A DNA stretch of 23,706 nt from Willaertia magna (GCA_902984215.1 CADWAF010003393.1:1-23706); one strand, 5' to 3'. Positions 1 to 7,988 are shown, counted from the stretch's first letter. Numbers and translations are program-made. The notes: a model not told the origin generated them from the sequence alone.

Positions 1-16
1 TAATGAAAATACTTAC

Positions 17-207
17 CTTTTAATACCGAGTTCTCTACATCTCTTTTTTAAAGAAGACTCATCTACATGAAGCGCAACACATGCTTCATGTAAAGGAAGT
101 CTAAAGTGAGTAGCAATAGCATTATAGCTCAGATTGGCAGCGCTATTTATTGTTGAAGATTGGTTTGTGGATGTCGTAGTAGTCTTTGTCGTGTTAGGTG
201 CAGACAT
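17..207 (-). CDS. RWP-RK domain transcription factor, first exon only (partial)
   Basis: This is the first exon of a probable DNA-binding transcription factor. The ATG lies at 205-207. The N-terminal ~30 residues are a T/S/N-rich tail. Residues ~31-63 read IATHFRLPLHEACVAL and then SSLKKRCRELGIK, which matches the start of the RWP-RK domain (amphipathic helix, then LKK.CRE.GI.RWP). The exon ends at 17 in phase 2, followed by a consensus donor GTAAGT (16-11). The bases AG plus the next exon would give Arg, as expected just before the RWPxRK signature, which must lie beyond the left edge. RWP-RK proteins act in nitrogen response and gamete regulation in plants and also occur in some amoebae; the role here is unknown. 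The identification rests on half a domain. Confidence 0.72.
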
Positions 208-632
208 TCAATTAAACATGTAGACTTATTTTATTTTATTAGGGGAAAGCGTTGGTTTTCTATTTTTCGCAAACAACACAAGTTTTTAATCCGGATAAAA
301 AGTCCAAATAATAATCCAATTCTAGAGGTTGTCAAAAAAAGAATTAATTTCTCCACTTTTAGCACTACAGCTTTCTAGAAGGAAATTGCTTAACTTTTTT
401 TAATGTAATAGGTGATGTTTTTATCTTCGATTCAGGAAATGAATTCATCAGTAAAATTCATTAATGGGTAAGGATTTGTATCACAGTCAAAATTTGTAAT
501 GACTCGTTCTTCGATTACAAAGCATTAAAAATCTTCCTTGTCACTTGTTGGAAATGTTTATCAAAAATTTGATGATGAATTCCTTTTGTATTGCTCGTTG
601 GAAGGGTATCATTGTATTTCTTCACAAAAAGA
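208..632. other. 425-nt spacer between the RWP-RK start and the PARG stop; part looks coding in shifted frames
   Basis: The AT-rich part next to the RWP-RK start (about 208-430) shows no gene and should contain that gene's promoter and 5' leader. The PARG-proximal part (432-632) is more complex in sequence. On the minus strand it carries a frame open from 649 down to a TAA at 515-517, then a second open stretch in the original PARG frame down to a TGA at 432-434. See the finding on a frame-shifted PARG tail. No RNA gene was recognised. Confidence 0.5.
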
Positions 633-2645
633 TCAAATCTGGTCTGATATCAATTGGTCTACTACAAAACCAAATAGATCTTGAGTTGGTGTTGCTTTTT
701 TAGTGTTGTAGCTACAAATAATATTAAAGAGCTCTGAAACAGAAACTTCTAGTTGAAATAATAGTGTATAAACTTCTTTGAGTTGCTTCTTCAATTCAAT
801 GTTGTAGAAGGTAAAATAATTAAGGAATATCTTCGCCTTATCTTCTTGTTTTTCATAAAACATTTTAGTTTGAGATAAAGCCATCAACTGAATTAAAAAC
901 TTTAGCTTTGGACAACCACCAAAAGCACCACAACCTAAGTTACCAGTTGAAATTATAGTACAATCATTATTTACAGAAGATAGAAATCCTAAATAAATCT
1001 TATTTAATTCCCTCACAATATTATGTTCTTTGTACTGATCTCTAGTAGATCTAAAAGAATTACTATTATAATTCTGAGCATCTATACAAACAATAGAATA
1101 ATTTGGATCATTATCTGTAAAATCACCAGCAAACTTATAACTATACGAATAACCTTCATACTTGGCAAATCTCTTACTGTTCTTAATAAGTAAAACTTCA
1201 TTGTCCAGTAATTCTTCAGTAAACAGTCTACTAACGATACATTCTGTATTTATCAAAAAACGAATTTCCTCTTGAACAGCACCAAACCCTAAAACACCAC
1301 CACCAATGGAACAATTTGCAAAATCTACATGACAACATCTTAATGATTTTGGAGAGTTATCCTCAATGGTCCCCATATCAAATATTTCCAATTTACAAAG
1401 TTTTTCTTCACTCTTTTTCCAAACTAAATCTACCATTTCTTCGTTGGTTTGTAATAAAACTTTTCTTTCAAAAGAAACAATTTCGTTAATGATGGGGTCG
1501 TTATTATTTATGTATATTACCATTTTTGTAAAATAATGTATAATTGTTTTTAACTTTTCAATTAATAAATTAGTTTCTTCATATTCTTCTTCTACAAATG
1601 AAATATCTTCACCTAATGGACTAACTAATTCATCAATTATTGTTTCATCTAAAATAGAAGTATCATCAATATTTATTATCTCTGTAGTACCACCATTGTT
1701 ATTAGTATCATTGCTACTAGAACCAACTGAAGTATTATTATTTGTAGTGTTATTAGTTACAGGGGTAGTATTCTTGTTAGAATTATTATTTCCAGAATTG
1801 TTTTTCTTAATCTTTCTCAAAGGTGATTTCTTAAATAGAGTAATAAAATTTATAGTTGGAAAACTATAATATTCATCTGAGGGATTAGTGACCTTATTTC
1901 TTCTAGGAAAAGTGCATAAAAAAGCATGAAATAATAAACAACATATTTGCTTCCTAGTTAATTCTACATTATATTCTTTATCTTGTAATAAAAGTGGTAT
2001 TGATTTCTTTGGTATTAAATCAGGTAATTCAAGAGCTAATTTTTGTAAACAAGGTAAAGTTGTATTAAAAAATACGTCACGCTCTTCTTGTTTTAAAATA
2101 CTTTCAAATAATACTTCTAAAGAGTAAAAAGTAGAGGTTTGTACTGTCCAATTACTATTAATAGTTGCAATTACTTGAGTTAATTGTTTAACAGATGTAA
2201 TCTTTTGGCTTAATAATGTTTTAATTAAATACCATTTAGATAGTTGTTTACTATTTTGAAAATAAACATTATTTTCGTGACAAGGAAGTTTCACATGATC
2301 TTGATTCCAACCTTCTACATAAACTCTCTTCTTAGTATTTGTCGGAATTCCATTGCACGAATTATTATTATTATTAATATAGTTGATTGTATTATTATTA
2401 TTTGAAAAGGATTTTGAAGCCTTTTCTTTGAAAGGTGGAAATTTAGAAGAACTAGATTCATTAGAATTTGAAAGATTATTATTGTTAACTCCTTCATTTC
2501 TCTTTTTTCTTAAACTTTCAATATAACTCTCTCCGGAATTGTTCTCATTTCTCTTTCTTTTGTCACTCACACCAAATAGCTCACCTATTGTTGTCTGTCT
2601 TAGTTTTTTACCTTGGTCTGAATTTCCTTGACTGTTGTTAGACAT
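633..2645 (-). CDS. PARG: Poly(ADP-ribose) glycohydrolase
   Basis: PARG cleaves the ribose-ribose bonds of poly(ADP-ribose) and so reverses PARP signalling in DNA repair and chromatin. The protein is 670 aa in one exon, ATG at 2643-2645. Residues 1-110 are N/S-rich and low in complexity, with basic clusters (KRKR near 29-32, RKKR near 46-49) that could serve as nuclear localisation signals. Residues ~120-275 resemble the PARG helical accessory domain. The catalytic macrodomain carries the signature VDFANCSIGGGVLGFGAVQEE, with GGG at 448-450 and the catalytic Glu pair at 459-460, and then a GNLGCGAFGG loop at ~568-577, where most PARGs have Trp instead of Leu. An N/T/S-rich insert (281-320) separates the accessory and catalytic parts. 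All core residues are intact, so it should be active. The exact C-terminus is uncertain. Confidence 0.95.
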   Translation of the reverse strand: MSNNSQGNSDQGKKLRQTTIGELFGVSDKRKRNENNSGESYIESLRKKRNEGVNNNNLSNSNESSSSKFPPFKEKASKSFSNNNNTINYINNNNNSCNGIPTNTKKRVYVEGWNQDHVKLPCHENNVYFQNSKQLSKWYLIKTLLSQKITSVKQLTQVIATINSNWTVQTSTFYSLEVLFESILKQEERDVFFNTTLPCLQKLALELPDLIPKKSIPLLLQDKEYNVELTRKQICCLLFHAFLCTFPRRNKVTNPSDEYYSFPTINFITLFKKSPLRKIKKNNSGNNNSNKNTTPVTNNTTNNNTSVGSSSNDTNNNGGTTEIINIDDTSILDETIIDELVSPLGEDISFVEEEYEETNLLIEKLKTIIHYFTKMVIYINNNDPIINEIVSFERKVLLQTNEEMVDLVWKKSEEKLCKLEIFDMGTIEDNSPKSLRCCHVDFANCSIGGGVLGFGAVQEEIRFLINTECIVSRLFTEELLDNEVLLIKNSKRFAKYEGYSYSYKFAGDFTDNDPNYSIVCIDAQNYNSNSFRSTRDQYKEHNIVRELNKIYLGFLSSVNNDCTIISTGNLGCGAFGGCPKLKFLIQLMALSQTKMFYEKQEDKAKIFLNYFTFYNIELKKQLKEVYTLLFQLEVSVSELFNIICSYNTKKATPTQDLFGFVVDQLISDQI
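1686..1805 (-). repeat. Asn/Thr/Ser-rich low-complexity insert inside PARG
   Basis: Codons 281-320 of PARG are almost all N, S, T, G and V, encoded by imperfect AAT/AAC runs. They join the helical accessory region to an acidic stretch (EDISFVEEEYEE) before the macrodomain. Such tracts are typical of AT-rich protist genomes and probably form a flexible loop. Confidence 0.6.
2361..2379. repeat. (ATT)n microsatellite encoding an Asn run in PARG
   Basis: A perfect ATT triplet run lies in the 5' third of the PARG coding region and, read on the minus strand, encodes consecutive Asn residues near codons 90-95. A second short ATT run follows at about 2391-2402. It is likely to vary in length between strains. 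Confidence 0.7.
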
Positions 2646-2826
2646 TTTTTGTTATTGATTGTTTGTTATCCACGAGATCAACTGTGGGATAGAAAGTGCT
2701 ATTTCCTCTAGATGAAAGAAATAATTTTAATTGCAGAAACAAATGATTTATAAATAAAACAACCATATTCAAATATTTATTTACCTTTAGGAGACCCTAA
2801 GCTGTACACATGTACTACAACAACAA

Positions 2827-2832
2827 TTTATT
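2827..2832 (-). promoter_or_regulatory. AATAAA polyadenylation signal of the 129-aa gene
   Basis: TTTATT on the plus strand reads AATAAA on the minus strand and starts 12 nt after the TAA at 2844-2846. This is a plausible cleavage/polyadenylation hexamer for a genome with such short 3' regions. Confidence 0.4.
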
Positions 2833-2843
2833 ATTTAAACTAT

Positions 2844-3329
2844 TTAATGATGTTTGTGACCACCTGCAATTCTTTCTTGGGCAAGTTTCTTTGCAATATA
2901 ATTCTTTAAATCTTCATCATTGAAAGTTCCATCTAATAATTTTTGGTAATTTGCCTTTACTAAATCTTTGCATTGTGCAGTATCAATTTGTTTTGAGCAA
3001 ATATCTTCAGTTACAGCATCAACATTTGATAAATCCTTTCCTTCTTTTTTTAAAGCTGCTAATTGTTTTTTTGCATCGTTTGCGCCTATTTGAATAATGG
3101 TTGTTTTATTTATTTTTACAGTTTTTTAAAGCTACTTACTAGCTTGTCTATTAGTAAATTCGGTATTGGAAGAAATAGATCCTTTGATTTGTTGTTTTGG
3201 ACTTCCAGCAGTTGTTTGTGAAATACCTGATTCAAATTAGTTTGTTTCTAGATCTTCATTCTACTTACCGAAAACTGTTGCAACAAAACCAGCAACTAAG
3301 AGAATTCCTCTGGATGATGTTAAAGTCAT
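2844..3329 (-). CDS. Unrecognised 129-aa protein with N-terminal hydrophobic segment, three exons
   Basis: I found this gene by splicing; no single frame spans it. Exon 1 is 3269-3329, intron 42 nt (3227-3268), exon 2 3140-3226, intron 54 nt (3086-3139), exon 3 2844-3085. Both introns begin GTAAGT and end AG, the phases join cleanly, and the product is 129 aa. It begins MTLTSSRGILLVAGFVATVF: residues 8-21 form one hydrophobic segment (a membrane anchor, signal, or part of a mitochondrial presequence). A charged, probably helical region follows (50-120) with two cysteines spaced C-x8-C (C79, C88). It ends in GGHKHH, a possible metal-binding tail. I recognise no family. Its ATG is 71 bp from the TRMU start on the other strand, so the two may share a promoter. 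Confidence 0.75.
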
Positions 3330-3400
3330 TTTTTGTGTTGGGCGTATTTTTTTCAATAAATACAGGGTCAATTAGGTGCTCAAATGTTACAACCCAAAAA
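3330..3400. promoter_or_regulatory. 71-bp divergent promoter region between the 129-aa gene and TRMU
   Basis: The two start codons, 3327-3329 (minus) and 3401-3403 (plus), face away from each other, leaving 71 bp for both promoters and 5' leaders. No recognised core element is visible. The position alone suggests a bidirectional promoter. Confidence 0.45.
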
Positions 3401-4789
3401 ATGAGAAATTTTATCAAAAACAAATCAAAAACACTTTTTTGCCCATCACTGCACACAACACAAAGAAATTTTGCATCGTTTCTTAATGGAGAAGAAGTGA
3501 AAGAGAGAAGTTTTTCAAGTTGTGGAGTTGAAGTGAAGAGAAATGAAGCAAACAAATTTGAAAGTATAACTAGAGATGATAATAGTATAAACTATTGTTT
3601 GGATTTATTTGAAAAGTATTCTAAAAGAATAGAAGATAGATTTAAAAAGCCTAGAAATGAAATAAAGGTAATTGTAGGAATGAGTGGAGGTATTGATAGT
3701 AGCGTTACGGCATGTTTATTGAAAGAGATGGGATTTAATGTTCAGGCTATTCACATGAGAAACTGGGATAATTCCGAAGAGGACCCAGATCGTCAATACT
3801 GTACATTCACAAAGGATTGGAATGATGTAAAACTAATTAGTTCTAAATTTAATATACCCTATGTTGGATCTTCTTTACATCCCGTAGAATTTATAGATGA
3901 ATATTGGAATGACGTTTTTGAAAGACTTATTGAAGGATATCAAGAAGGAATTACACCCAACCCTGATTTATTCTGTAATAAGTTTATAAAGTTTGATGCA
4001 ATGCTCAATTATGCAAAACAAAAGTGTGGAGCTGATTGTATTGCGACTGGACATTATGCACAATTAGAGACATCAAATAATAATCAAAACTTACATTTAT
4101 TAAGAGCTGTAGATGAAGATAAGGATCAAAGTTATTTTCTTGCTTTTGTCAATCCAAAGGCTTTCGAATCAAGTATATTTCCATTAGGTCAATACCTTAA
4201 GAAAGAACATGTTAGAAGATTAGCTAGAGATTACTTTAAATTCCCAGAAGAACTTTGGGCTAAAAAGGATAGTGTTGGAATTTGTTTTGTTGGGAAACGT
4301 AAATTTAAAGATTTTCTTTCAAATTATGTTAATACTCAAGAAGGTAATATAGTTTCAATAGAAGATAAACAAACAATATTAGGTAAACATGAGGGAATTC
4401 CTTTTTATACTATTGGACAAAGTGTTGGATTATCTGGAATGAAAAACAAATGGTTTGTTTGTGAGAAAGATGTAAAGAATAATATATTATATGTTTGTCC
4501 TGGAGAACATGAAATACTTTATAGAAAGGAATGCATCATTTCAAATTGTCATTGGCTAGAGGGGAATATTTCACCAGACAAAAATTATTTCATTAAAATT
4601 AGATATAATCAAAGAGTACCAATGCCTTGTAGACTTGAACCAATTACTTCTAATTCTCAACAAATTAAGGTAACTTTGTTGGATGACTTTAAGGCTAGAG
4701 CAATTGCACCTGGTCAAGTCGCTGTATTATATGAGAAGAATGATTTGTTTAATGAGCTTGTTTGTATTGGTGGAGGTATCTATACTTAA
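3401..4789 (+). CDS. TRMU: Mitochondrial tRNA-specific 2-thiouridylase
   Basis: MnmA/TRMU adenylates the wobble uridine 34 of tRNAs and replaces its 2-oxygen with sulfur. I choose the ATG at 3401, giving 462 aa. The reading frame is open further upstream, but that part overlaps the exons of the divergent gene, whereas MRNFIKNKSKTLF...TTQRNF is a good basic mitochondrial presequence. Visible motifs: PP-loop SGGIDS at 95-100; the catalytic Cys in TPNPDLFC at 192; GHYAQ at 217-221; the second active-site Cys in DSVGICFVG at 295; and the C-terminal beta-barrel ending RAIAPGQVAVLY...CIGGGIY. The three-domain length is normal for the family and no key residue is missing. Its stop overlaps that of the convergent 142-aa gene. 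Confidence 0.95.
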   Translation: MRNFIKNKSKTLFCPSLHTTQRNFASFLNGEEVKERSFSSCGVEVKRNEANKFESITRDDNSINYCLDLFEKYSKRIEDRFKKPRNEIKVIVGMSGGIDSSVTACLLKEMGFNVQAIHMRNWDNSEEDPDRQYCTFTKDWNDVKLISSKFNIPYVGSSLHPVEFIDEYWNDVFERLIEGYQEGITPNPDLFCNKFIKFDAMLNYAKQKCGADCIATGHYAQLETSNNNQNLHLLRAVDEDKDQSYFLAFVNPKAFESSIFPLGQYLKKEHVRRLARDYFKFPEELWAKKDSVGICFVGKRKFKDFLSNYVNTQEGNIVSIEDKQTILGKHEGIPFYTIGQSVGLSGMKNKWFVCEKDVKNNILYVCPGEHEILYRKECIISNCHWLEGNISPDKNYFIKIRYNQRVPMPCRLEPITSNSQQIKVTLLDDFKARAIAPGQVAVLYEKNDLFNELVCIGGGIYT

Positions 4790-5214
4790 AATCTTTCTTC
4801 GAGGTGTTCTCTTTCCGCTCTTGACTTATTGTAAACAAATATTTCTTCACCTTTTGGTTGATTTTGGGTAATTCTTTGTAATTGTTTTTGAATGGTTGGT
4901 TTTTCTCTTCTCAATACGACAATACTTTGAATTGGGTGTGAAAGTAATATATTTGTTATAAAAGAAAGTAAATTATGATCCACTTGTCCAATAATATTTA
5001 CGTCTTCCACTTGATTTAATCTGACTGCAATTCTTTTATCTTCCTCAGAGTCTAAAGACACAGTTGTTAATTCTTTTGGTGTTTTTGGTCCAGTTATCGT
5101 TCTTATTGTATCTGTGTTAAGTAAAACAATTACTTTTGTTTGTGGTTTTCTTTCAGATTTTCGGAAATACGTTCTCAGCAGAGCAGCAATTATATTATAC
5201 AATAGTTTAAACAT
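4786..5214 (-). CDS. Unrecognised 142-aa protein
   Basis: A single-exon frame with ATG at 5212-5214 and TAA at 4786-4788. The N-terminus MFKLLYNIIAALLRTYFRK is a short hydrophobic then basic segment, compatible with a membrane anchor or a mitochondrial presequence. The rest is mixed alpha/beta in appearance (KVIVLLN, then VEDVNIIGQVDHNLLSFI, then IQSIVVLRREKP) and ends in a charged helix rich in Glu and Arg. I recognise no domain. It starts only 10 nt after the formin stop on the same strand, so its promoter must lie inside formin coding sequence unless the two are co-transcribed. It overlaps the TRMU stop by 4 nt. The composition looks coding throughout, but expression is unproven. Confidence 0.6.
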   Translation of the reverse strand: MFKLLYNIIAALLRTYFRKSERKPQTKVIVLLNTDTIRTITGPKTPKELTTVSLDSEEDKRIAVRLNQVEDVNIIGQVDHNLLSFITNILLSHPIQSIVVLRREKPTIQKQLQRITQNQPKGEEIFVYNKSRAEREHLEERF

Positions 5215-5215
5215 T

Positions 5216-5221
5216 TTTATT
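5216..5221 (-). promoter_or_regulatory. AATAAA hexamer between the formin stop and the next ATG
   Basis: On the minus strand AATAAA lies one base before the ATG of the 142-aa gene and 3 nt after the formin TAA. If it is the formin polyadenylation signal, the transcript would be cleaved inside the downstream coding sequence. It may instead be chance A-richness of a translation start context. Confidence 0.25.
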
Positions 5222-5224
5222 TGA

Positions 5225-6564
5225 TTAATGTTTTGAATTATCTTTCAACTTTGTTTTAATTTGGTTGACAACAGCTGCCATGGCATCTTCTCCCAAACCA
5301 GCAGAAGAAATTTTAGCACCTTGTCCTTTAGGTGCAATTCTGGTTTTAGCTTTTTGTGCTTCTTCTTTCTTTATCTTCTCTATGGAATTCTTGAGGTTAT
5401 CTAAGAATTGGGATAGACAACCAAAAAGATCTTTAGGTTCTAATTTTTGAATATCTCTATCCTTGTAACCATAGAATTTTAACACTTTCTTGAAAGATAC
5501 TTCTTGATTTGCCAAGTTTTTCTTAATATCTTCCTCATTTTCTTTGGCTTTTTTGAAGAATGTTGACATTTGCTTTATAAAGACATCCTCTTTTTCAACT
5601 TTTCCTTGTACTGCCTTTACCTTTGCCTTGAAATCTTTCAGAGCATTTTGAATACTTTCATTATCTTTCTTTAGATTTTCAAATGTAATTTCTTTGGCAG
5701 TGTATATAGGTTCAAATTCACTCACAATTTCAATAACTTTTGGATGATTTTCATATACTCTTCTAAATATATAATCTAATAAAGATCCCTTATTTGTATT
5801 GTCTCTAGTTTGTTCTAATTTTGGTAATATGTCAAGTTGGAAACCGTCTGCCTGACCTTTCTTTGTTCCACCATTTAAATAATTACCAGCTGATAATATA
5901 AATCCTAAAATAATCTTAAAATTCTCTGAATCTTTTACTATTGTAATAGCTTTTTCTAAGATTTCTAAAGGTATTTGTACTATTCTTAAATTGTTTTCAA
6001 ATTGTAATGAATATAACCAACATCTCAATCTTGTACCAAACTCAGGTAATGTTGTTACAGTTAACATAAATTTTTCAGCATCTTCATATGCATTTACGTT
6101 TTTATTGTTCTTAACTGAGTTAAAGGCAGTGATAGTTTCTGCACTTGGTAAATTAGAAATTAGTAATTCAATTTGTTCTAGATTCAATATGTTCATATTT
6201 AAGTTTAATACAGCTTGTTCAATTTCAGTAATTCTTGGAAGTTTTTTTAACATTATGGCTAAATTATTATATGTTTTTCCGTCCAAAAGTATAGTTTCTT
6301 CTACCTTTTCTTTGGATTCTAATTTGTTGTGAGTTTATAATTCAAAACAAAAAACTTACTAAGGTCTCTACTATTAGGCTTTCTTTCCTTTTTACAGAAA
6401 AGAGATTCAAACTCATCTGAATCAAAACTACCTTCTTTTACATGTTTCCATACCGATTCTTCTGTGTGTGAGTTGACTAATTTTTCCCAAAAGAGTGGTT
6501 TCATGGATTTCTTTGGTTGAATAACGGGCTTAATAGGCAATGTTGGGGCAAGGGAAGGCATCAT
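5225..6564 (-). CDS. Formin, FH2 domain protein (N-terminus uncertain)
   Basis: Formins nucleate and processively elongate unbranched actin filaments through a dimeric FH2 domain. Exon 1 is 6360-6564, intron 41 nt (6319-6359, GTAAGT...AG, phase 1), exon 2 5225-6318; 432 aa. The FH2 starts at MKPLFWEKL (~21) and runs through LLDGKTYNNLAIMLKKL over the splice joint. The hallmark SAGNYLNGGTKKGQADGF lies at ~211-228, and a coiled post region ends near 410. The tail GEDAMAAVVNQIKTKLK weakly resembles a DAD or WH2 helix. A proline-rich FH1-like stretch (GIPTPPG...PFPP) is in frame before the first ATG at 6562-6564, so coding probably extends upstream, but no further ATG is available before the frame enters the BTB gene. 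No GBD/FH3 is present. Confidence 0.88.
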
Positions 6565-6703
6565 TGGAATACTAGATTGTATCACTGGAGGAAAAGGGAC
6601 ACCATATCCTGAACCAGGTGGGGTAGGAATGCCAACGTTAATTATAAAAAGCTCTAAAGTTTTTAAAACTTCTTTTTTTACCTTTCTCAAAGTTAAAAAT
6701 AAT

Positions 6704-7921
6704 ATGAACACACAACCTCCTGAAGAAAGAAGCAATAACAACACAATTGTTATTCACTTATCTAATCATCCAATAAGTTCTCACTTGACAACATTATTTA
6801 ACAATCCCACTTATAGTGATTTTAAATTTAATTTGCATTTCTACCCAGAAATACCATCTTCTCCTACAAACAACAATGGAAGTAGTCAACTTGGTTCAGA
6901 TACTAACTATTTCTCTCCATCAATTAGCAAATCTTTTCAAAGCGATATGGTTAATAGCAGTAATAATACCACTAATGGCAATGCAAAAACTGCTGCGTCG
7001 TTTAGTTCTGGAAATCCTGAAGATTGTAAAACATTAACTTTATTTGCTCATAAATTAGTCTTGTCACAATCTTCTTTTTTTAAAGCATTGTTTAATTCTT
7101 TTATGAAAGAAACTATTACAAATCAAATGGATTTAACAAGTAAAGAAGAAAATTTAAATTTATTTTGTAAAATGATTTATTCTTTATATGGTTTAGAAAA
7201 ATTACAATTAAAAGATTTTGAAGAATTGATTGAATTTTTATTTCTTTTAGATAAATATGAATTTCACAGTGTTTGTAAAGTAGTAATGAATGAAATAATT
7301 AATCAATTAAAATACATAAGTAATCAACCATCACAAAGAGAACAATTAGAAGAAGATTTTAAAGTAAAACAAATTCATTCTCTTTGGATTTGGTACATGT
7401 TTGGCATTGAGAATGAACAATCTCAAAATATTGAAGGAAGTAATCAAAATGATTATAAATTAGAATTTTTAAAGGAAATACAAGAAGTTATTAAGGACTA
7501 TTATATTCAACCAATATTTTCAGTAAAGGACAATAAAGGTAATAATAATCTAATGGCTGGAACAAATGTCACAAGAAATAGAAGAATTCCTGTTGGTTAC
7601 ATTCCTCCTCCACCAACGAGCATTATTCCAATTTTTGGAGGGTTTAATGTACAGAACAATATTAATCGAGCTCAAGGAAGGGTAAATATGGATGATGAGA
7701 TTGTTAAGGAAAGAAAATTAGAGTTATTTGAATTTACAAATCAATTGACTGTAAATTGTTTTAAAAAGTTTATTTCTTGTTTCATTTCGAACAATTGCTC
7801 TTTTGAAGTGGCAACTGAAATGTTAATTGAATGGTTTTCAAAAGAAGAAGGAAAAAAGACGTATGCTGCTGAACTTCTCTTACTTATTCAAGAGAGAACT
7901 AGCAATAAAGGTAGTAAATAA
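6704..7921 (+). CDS. BTB/POZ domain protein
   Basis: BTB domains dimerise and often serve as adaptors for Cullin-3 ubiquitin ligases or as scaffolds. With ATG at 6704 the product is 405 aa; an in-frame ATG at 6629 would add 25 residues but overlaps the formin coding region. Residues ~30-47 (LFNNPTYSDFKFNL) are the first BTB strand. A Ser/Asn-rich insert of about 60 residues (48-110) follows, and the fold resumes with LFAHKLVLSQSSFFKALFNSF (~114-134) and the helices to ~205. The C-terminal half is unassigned, with a PVGYIPPPPTSIIP proline-rich segment and a helical end; a BACK-like region is possible but not demonstrated. No Kelch, MATH or ankyrin repeats are visible, so the partner is unknown. 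Confidence 0.82.
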   Translation: MNTQPPEERSNNNTIVIHLSNHPISSHLTTLFNNPTYSDFKFNLHFYPEIPSSPTNNNGSSQLGSDTNYFSPSISKSFQSDMVNSSNNTTNGNAKTAASFSSGNPEDCKTLTLFAHKLVLSQSSFFKALFNSFMKETITNQMDLTSKEENLNLFCKMIYSLYGLEKLQLKDFEELIEFLFLLDKYEFHSVCKVVMNEIINQLKYISNQPSQREQLEEDFKVKQIHSLWIWYMFGIENEQSQNIEGSNQNDYKLEFLKEIQEVIKDYYIQPIFSVKDNKGNNNLMAGTNVTRNRRIPVGYIPPPPTSIIPIFGGFNVQNNINRAQGRVNMDDEIVKERKLELFEFTNQLTVNCFKKFISCFISNNCSFEVATEMLIEWFSKEEGKKTYAAELLLLIQERTSNKGSK

Positions 7922-7988
7922 TTTCTTTTTTTTCTTGTCTTTCAAAATAGATGTGACGTGTTGGTGACATTTGGATTTATGGTGTTTC

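Noticed and set aside
3197..3400. An upstream extension of the TRMU frame by 68 codons.
   Set aside because: It overlaps two exons of the divergent 129-aa gene, and the internal Met at 3401 begins a good mitochondrial presequence with a length normal for the family.
4786..5214. The 142-aa frame as a missed C-terminal part of the formin.
   Set aside because: It is in a different frame, no GT-AG pair joins it, and the formin already ends with a plausible DAD/WH2-like tail.
6629..6703. A 25-codon extension of the BTB protein from an upstream ATG.
   Set aside because: It overlaps the proline-rich formin coding region, and the ATG at 6704 has the A-rich context common here. It cannot be fully excluded.
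6565..6744. A 60-codon N-terminal extension of the formin beginning with a leucine-rich stretch.
   Set aside because: The apparent start is a GTG and the outer part lies opposite BTB coding sequence. Only the proline-rich inner part looks real.
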